In this document: piece by piece, positions 6,341 to 9,999 of the stretch
Numbering within the stretch: position 1 is the first letter of the stretch
Layout: every line of letters starts with the position of its first letter
DNA from: CAZXCG01 sp964639205
Lineage (GTDB): Bacteria; Bacillota; Clostridia; Oscillospirales; Acutalibacteraceae
Reading direction: 5' to 3'
Assembly (NCBI GenBank): GCA_964639205.1
Contig: CAZXCG010000035.1
Coordinates: 1 to 9,999, forward strand
DNA length: 9,999 nt
The notes under the pieces: generated by a model
The model's database searches: none
Seen by the model: the letters and a program-made list of their open reading frames with translations, nothing else
What the model was told of the DNA's origin: nothing
Made by a program: the position numbers and the translations under genes

Positions 6341-6871
6341 ATGAACGAAAAGGACTTGACTGTTATTTCTGCGAAATATTCGGTCTTGCAAAATGATTTA
6401 CCGACTGTGCTTGTAAAAGGATGCTTGGAAAAAAAGATAAAAATCGCAACCGCCGAAAGCTGCACCGGAGGGTTGATTTCAAAAAAAATCACCGATGTTG
6501 CCGGAGCCTCCGCCGTTTTTGACTGCGGAATATGCTCTTATTCAAACGAAATTAAAAGCACGCTTCTGCGCGTTGACAAAAGAACGCTTAAAAAGCACGG
6601 CGCGGTCTCCGCGCAAACCGCCTTGCAAATGGCCGCGGGCGTGCGGGAGCTTGCCGAAGCTGACATTGGAATTTCGACAACCGGAATCGCGGGCCCTGAC
6701 GGCGGCTCCGCAGAAAAACCGGTTGGGCTTGTGTATATAGGCATAAGCACCGTAAGCGGTTCTTTCGCGACGCGCTGGTCTTTTAACGAAAGCCGCTTCA
6801 ACGACCGTGGCGCAATACGCGAGCTTGCCGCGAAAGCAGCCCTGCTTTTGGCTTTGGAACAAATACAGTAA
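6341..6871 (+). CDS. pncC: CinA C-terminal-domain protein, PncC-like nicotinamide-nucleotide amidohydrolase
   Basis: A 176-aa protein made almost wholly of the CinA C-terminal domain (about 22-174). In E. coli PncC and related enzymes this domain deamidates nicotinamide mononucleotide to nicotinate mononucleotide, recycling NMN into NAD synthesis. Signature motifs: ATAESCTGG (36-44) with the serine nucleophile expected at S40, FDCGICSYSNEIK (60-72), and TGIAGPDGGSAEKPVG (114-129). The N-terminal COG1058-type pyrophosphatase domain found in full CinA proteins (around 410 aa) is absent, leaving only a 20-residue lead. This is a recognised stand-alone form, not a truncation, since it has its own promoter. 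The start rests on a weak AGGGTG site. Eighteen bases separate it from malQ, so the two are probably co-transcribed. Older databases may call it competence/damage-inducible protein. Confidence 0.88.
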   Translation: MNEKDLTVISAKYSVLQNDLPTVLVKGCLEKKIKIATAESCTGGLISKKITDVAGASAVFDCGICSYSNEIKSTLLRVDKRTLKKHGAVSAQTALQMAAGVRELAEADIGISTTGIAGPDGGSAEKPVGLVYIGISTVSGSFATRWSFNESRFNDRGAIRELAAKAALLLALEQIQ

Positions 6872-6889
6872 ACGGGAGGAAACATCAAT

Positions 6890-8374
6890 ATGGAAAGAGC
6901 CGCCGGAATTTTAATGCCGATTTTCTCTTTGCCGTCGCCGTACGGAATCGGCTCAATCGGAAAAGAGGCCATGCGCTTTGCGGACTTTTTAAAAAGCGCC
7001 GGGCAAAAATACTGGCAAATACTTCCTGTGGGTCCCACAAGCTACGGCGACTCGCCGTACCAGTCCTTTTCAAGCTTCGCGGGGAATCCGTATTTTATTG
7101 ATCTTGAAAAACTCTGCTCCGAGGGTCTGCTTGAAAAAAGCCAAATTTCCGAAACTGACTGTGGCGGCGGAGGAAAAATAAATTACGAAAAGCTCTACAA
7201 TTCGCGCTTTACTCTTCTTAAAAAAGCCTATGAACGTTTTTTGGTTACTCTGCCGAACAGCAAATACACCGCCTTTTGCCGCAGCAACGCGCGGTGGCTT
7301 AAAAACTACGCTCTTTTTATGGCAGTAAAGGAAAGCTTCGGTATGACCGCGTGGAATCAATGGGGCGACGAGGGGATTCGCCTGCACCGCAGCGACGCGG
7401 TTGCCGAATATGAAAAAAAGCTTGCAAATGAAATAGGCTTCTGGAAATTTGTGCAGTTCAAATTTTACGAGCAATGGGAAAGCTTCAGGGGATATGTAAA
7501 CGGCTTGGGAATTAAAATAATAGGAGATATGCCGATTTACGCTGCTATGGACAGCGCCGACGCTTGGGCGCACCCGGAAATTTTTCAGCTTGATGAAAAA
7601 GGTTTTCCGACCGCTGTTGCCGGGTGTCCTCCGGACTATTTTTCTCCGACCGGACAGCTATGGGGCAACCCGCTTTACAATTGGGATTATTTGGAGCAGA
7701 CAAACTACAAATGGTGGTTTTCGCGGATTCGCGCCGCCTCCCGCCTGTATGATATTACGCGGATTGACCATTTCCGCGGCTTTGACGAATATTATTCGAT
7801 TCCTTATCCGGCGGAAAACGCCGTAAACGGGAGCTGGAAAAAGGGTCCGGGAATCGAATTTTTCAAAAAAATGAAAAAGGCACTGGGAAACCCGCCCATA
7901 ATTGCCGAGGATCTGGGTCATATGACCGGCTCCGTTATGCAGCTTCTTGCAGACAGCAAATATCCGGGTATGAAGGTGCTTGAATTCGCTTTCGACGGCA
8001 ACCCGGAGAATCCGTATCTTCCGGGCAATTACAAAAACTCGAACTGCGTCGTCTACACCGGAACTCACGACAACGACACGGTAATCGGCTGGGCGCAGTC
8101 CTTGCCGGAAAGCGCCGAAAAATACGTGCGTACATATTGCAAAATACGTTCGGGCTCAAATATGTCTTGGGGACTTATTAAAGCCGCCTATTCTTCCCCG
8201 GCGGATTACGCTATTGTCCAGATGCAGGATGTTTTATCGCTCGGTTCCGAGGCACGCATGAACACCCCGTCTACCCTCGGCGGTAACTGGACCTGGCGCG
8301 CGGATAAAAAAATATACTCCAAAGCGCTTGCCAAGCGCCTTTACGAGCTTGCGCTGAAAACCGGAAGAATTTAA
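6890..8374 (+). CDS. malQ: 4-alpha-glucanotransferase (amylomaltase, GH77)
   Basis: Cytosolic enzyme of 494 aa that moves alpha-1,4-glucan segments between maltodextrins, part of glycogen/maltose metabolism. GH77 hallmarks are in order: PSPYGIGSIG (16-24), LPVGPTSYGDSPYQ (45-58), GDMPIYAAMDSADAW (212-226), AVAGCPPDYFSPTGQLWGNP (242-261). The nucleophile is D293 in ITRIDHFRGF, the acid/base E340 in IIAEDLG, and the third aspartate D394 in GTHDNDT. The first two positions match Thermus amylomaltase numbering and the third falls one residue before its D395. The length is typical of the short bacterial form with no added carbohydrate-binding domain. A clear Shine-Dalgarno GGGAGGA (6874-6880) precedes the ATG. 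No maltose genes lie alongside, so control by a Mal regulator is not suggested. There is no terminator of its own: the metK promoter starts ten bases after the stop. Confidence 0.96.
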   Translation: MERAAGILMPIFSLPSPYGIGSIGKEAMRFADFLKSAGQKYWQILPVGPTSYGDSPYQSFSSFAGNPYFIDLEKLCSEGLLEKSQISETDCGGGGKINYEKLYNSRFTLLKKAYERFLVTLPNSKYTAFCRSNARWLKNYALFMAVKESFGMTAWNQWGDEGIRLHRSDAVAEYEKKLANEIGFWKFVQFKFYEQWESFRGYVNGLGIKIIGDMPIYAAMDSADAWAHPEIFQLDEKGFPTAVAGCPPDYFSPTGQLWGNPLYNWDYLEQTNYKWWFSRIRAASRLYDITRIDHFRGFDEYYSIPYPAENAVNGSWKKGPGIEFFKKMKKALGNPPIIAEDLGHMTGSVMQLLADSKYPGMKVLEFAFDGNPENPYLPGNYKNSNCVVYTGTHDNDTVIGWAQSLPESAEKYVRTYCKIRSGSNMSWGLIKAAYSSPADYAIVQMQDVLSLGSEARMNTPSTLGGNWTWRADKKIYSKALAKRLYELALKTGRI

Positions 8375-8383
8375 ACCTCTGAC

Positions 8384-8412
8384 TTGACAAAGAGCATATA
8401 TAGCTATATAAT
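8384..8412 (+). promoter_or_regulatory. Consensus sigma-A promoter of metK
   Basis: Perfect TTGACA (8384-8389), 17-bp spacer, perfect TATAAT (8407-8412). Transcription should start near 8419, just ahead of the SAM riboswitch. An ideal promoter fits a gene whose output is set by premature termination rather than by initiation. Confidence 0.9.
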
Positions 8413-8435
8413 TACAGTCAGTTTAGAATCAATCA

Positions 8436-8533
8436 CTGCTTATCAAGAGCGACTGAGGGGACAGGCCCTGTGAAGTCCGGCAACCTGCAAGCGCAAGGTG
8501 CCAAATCCTGCGGTAATACCGAAAGATGAGTGC
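8436..8533 (+). ncRNA. SAM-I (S-box) riboswitch
   Basis: The S-box core is unmistakable: TATCAAGAG, then CTGAGGGG, GGCCC, GTCCGGCAACC, AAGGTGCCAAATCCTGC and the closing GAAAGATGAG. Helix P1 pairs CTTATC (8439-8444) with GATGAG (8525-8530), extended by two wobble pairs. The CCGGCAACC and GGTGCC strands of the P3 region are present, and a P4 hairpin forms on CGGT-AAT-ACCG. Binding of S-adenosylmethionine stabilises P1 and lets the downstream terminator form, shutting off metK when SAM is plentiful. Confidence 0.97.
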
Positions 8534-8537
8534 TTTT

Positions 8538-8574
8538 ATGCCACCGTTCGGGTCAGCACGGCGGCATTATTTTT
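8538..8574 (+). terminator. SAM riboswitch expression-platform terminator
   Basis: ATGCCACCGT (8538-8547) pairs with ACGGCGGCAT (8558-8567) over ten positions with one A-C mismatch, then TATTTTT. A competing pairing, GTGCT (8530-8534) with AGCAC (8555-8559), starts at the last base of P1 and invades the terminator's 3' arm, so it could act as the antiterminator when SAM is low. This is also the only terminator seen after malQ, so it may check read-through from upstream as well. Confidence 0.88.
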
Positions 8575-8589
8575 GGTAAAATAAATAAA

Positions 8590-8749
8590 TATAACTTAGG
8601 CAAAGATGTTCCCCGCCTCTTAGGCGGCGGGTTCCATTTTCGGAATCAATGGGTATACAATCCCATTGATTTCTCAGGCAGCTAACTCTGCCCTTTGTCA
8701 CGCTGAATGACGGGGCAAAGCCCCTTATTGAATCAAGAACCAAGTTATA
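8590..8749 (+). repeat. 160-bp inverted-repeat-bounded hairpin block in the metK leader
   Basis: TATAACTT (8590-8597) and AAGTTATA (8742-8749) are perfect 8-bp inverted repeats, with a GG/CC match just inside after one unpaired base. Within are hairpins in series. CCGCC/GGCGG (8613-8617, 8623-8627) or the alternative CCCGCC/GGCGGG comes first. A perfect 10-bp stem AATCAATGGG/CCCATTGATT (8644-8653, 8662-8671) with an 8-nt loop follows. Then come GGCAG/CTGCC (8677-8681, 8688-8692) and GGGGC/GCCCC (8712-8716, 8720-8724). No open reading frame of note lies inside. SAM riboswitch leaders normally do not need this after the terminator. It may be a non-autonomous mobile element (the TA at each outer end would suit a TA-target transposon) or a further RNA regulatory domain whose ends pair into a closing helix. 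Confidence 0.4.
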
Positions 8750-8768
8750 ATTATGAAAGGAATTTAAA

Positions 8769-9956
8769 ATGGCAGAAAACAAGTATTTGTTTACCTCGGA
8801 ATCCGTTACCGAGGGACACCCGGACAAGCTCTGCGACCAGATTGCGGACGCTGTTTTGGACGCTATTCTCGAACAGGACAAAAACGCCCATGTTGCCTGT
8901 GAGGTTACGGCAACCACAGGAATGATTCACGTTATGGGCGAAATAACCACGGACGGCTATGCGGATATAAATGCAATTGCCAGAGGGGTTATAAACGATG
9001 TGGGCTATAATTCTCCGGACTGCGGCTTTAACGGCAATACCTGCGCCGTGCTTACAAGCATTGACTCTCAGTCGCCCGATATTGCTATGGGAGTTAACGC
9101 CTCGTTGGAGCTTAAAGACGGCGAAAACGACGCCGGCAATCAAATCGGCGCCGGAGATCAGGGTATGATGTTCGGTTTTGCCTGCAATGAAACGCCGGAG
9201 CTTATGCCCATGGCAATTCTGCTTTCTCACAAGCTTGCAAAAAAGCTTGCGCAGGTAAGAAAGGACGGTACGCTGCCGTATCTGCGCCCGGACGGCAAAA
9301 CTCAGGTCACCGTTGAATATAACGGAAATAAAATAAAAAGAGTGGACGCGATTGTTATTTCCGCTCAGCACAGCGAGGATACGTCTCTTGAGAAAATACG
9401 CAAGGATATAATAAAGTATGTTATCGAGCCTATTATTCCGGCGGAATTCATCGACGAAAAAACGAAAATTTTTGTAAACCCAACGGGAAGATTCGTTATA
9501 GGCGGTCCGGCGGGCGACAGCGGACTTACCGGAAGAAAAATAATTGTTGATACATACGGTGGATATTCCAGGCACGGTGGCGGTTCCTTTTCCGGCAAAG
9601 ACCCCACAAAGGTTGACCGCAGCGCCGCTTATTATGCGCGCTACATTGCAAAAAATATAGTGGCCGCCGAGCTTGCCGAAAAATGCGAGGTACAGCTTGC
9701 TTACGCCATAGGCGTGGCTAACCCGGTTTCAATTTTAGTGGACAGCTTCGGCACATCGAAATATTCCGACAAAGAACTGTCGAGCGCCGTACACAGCATA
9801 TTTGACTGCCGCCCAAACGCTATCATAGACGCTTTGCAGCTCAAAACCACAAAATACCGCCCGCTCGCCGCGTACGGTCATATGGGCAGGGAGGATTTAA
9901 ACGTTGCGTGGGAACGCACGGACAAGGTTGAAGAGCTGAAAAGATTTTTTGCTTAA
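8769..9956 (+). CDS. metK: S-adenosylmethionine synthetase (methionine adenosyltransferase)
   Basis: Makes S-adenosylmethionine from methionine and ATP in the cytosol, releasing phosphate and pyrophosphate; 395 aa, the family length. Motifs: ESVTEGHPDKLCDQIADAVL (11-30) with the active-site histidine of GHPDK (16-20), GAGDQG (127-132), and the phosphate-binding signature GGGSFSGKDPTKVDRSAAY (270-288), where the usual alanine after GGG is serine. The C-terminus, YGHMGREDLNVAWERTD, is also conserved. The three-part S-adenosylmethionine synthetase fold is complete. The start is fixed by AAAGGA (8756-8761) seven bases ahead of the ATG and by the normal N-terminus. Expression is governed by the SAM-I riboswitch about 240 nt upstream: product-feedback control. 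It is transcribed alone from its own promoter as far as the window shows. Confidence 0.98.
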   Translation: MAENKYLFTSESVTEGHPDKLCDQIADAVLDAILEQDKNAHVACEVTATTGMIHVMGEITTDGYADINAIARGVINDVGYNSPDCGFNGNTCAVLTSIDSQSPDIAMGVNASLELKDGENDAGNQIGAGDQGMMFGFACNETPELMPMAILLSHKLAKKLAQVRKDGTLPYLRPDGKTQVTVEYNGNKIKRVDAIVISAQHSEDTSLEKIRKDIIKYVIEPIIPAEFIDEKTKIFVNPTGRFVIGGPAGDSGLTGRKIIVDTYGGYSRHGGGSFSGKDPTKVDRSAAYYARYIAKNIVAAELAEKCEVQLAYAIGVANPVSILVDSFGTSKYSDKELSSAVHSIFDCRPNAIIDALQLKTTKYRPLAAYGHMGREDLNVAWERTDKVEELKRFFA

Positions 9957-9984
9957 AAATTTTATTATTTGATTAATTTAAAAA

Positions 9985-9999
9985 CCGCCCTCGGCTTTT
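9985..9999 (+). terminator. Possible metK terminator cut by the window edge
   Basis: After an A/T-rich stretch following metK the window ends in AAAAACCGCCCTCGGCTTTT. This looks like the 5' arm and loop of a GC-rich stem whose other arm would lie outside the window. It cannot be confirmed from this sequence. Confidence 0.25.

Noticed and set aside
8707..8925. 72-codon plus-strand ORF overlapping the metK start
   Set aside because: It overlaps the conserved metK N-terminus in another frame and has no ribosome binding site.

Overview
The window looks like chromosomal DNA from an endospore-forming Clostridia-type Firmicute, perhaps a Ruminococcaceae/Oscillospiraceae relative. The evidence is an intact pro-sigma-K gene, strong AGGAGG-type ribosome binding sites, an S-box (SAM-I) riboswitch on metK, a Gram-positive-style S12 and moderate GC content. 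Species cannot be fixed from the sequence alone. There is no tRNA, rRNA, CRISPR array, integrase or transposase gene.

Layout. The window has two arms that diverge at about 6.1-6.3 kb. The leftward (minus-strand) arm is the classic str operon, rpsL (S12), rpsG (S7), fusA (EF-G), tuf (EF-Tu), led by a good sigma-A promoter at 6091-6120. A second strong promoter sits just in front of tuf, and a textbook intrinsic terminator lies after it. Beyond the terminator comes sigK, the late mother-cell sporulation sigma factor. At the far left edge a strong leftward promoter and a Shine-Dalgarno sequence bracket a leader of about 215 nt with a G10 tract. That leader belongs to a gene starting just outside the window.

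The rightward (plus-strand) arm starts with a stand-alone CinA C-terminal-domain protein (PncC-like NMN deamidase) and malQ (4-alpha-glucanotransferase), probably co-transcribed. Ten bases after malQ is a perfect-consensus sigma-A promoter, then a SAM-I riboswitch with its intrinsic terminator, then metK (SAM synthetase). The feedback logic is clear: MetK makes SAM, and SAM bound to the leader ends transcription before metK.

The least explained stretch is 8590-8749, between the riboswitch terminator and the metK ribosome binding site. It is a 160-bp block with 8-bp perfect inverted repeats at its ends and a chain of perfect hairpins inside. It could be a small MITE-like insertion or an extra structured leader domain. 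The other genes are ordinary, well conserved housekeeping or sporulation genes. No clearly new multi-gene system is visible.
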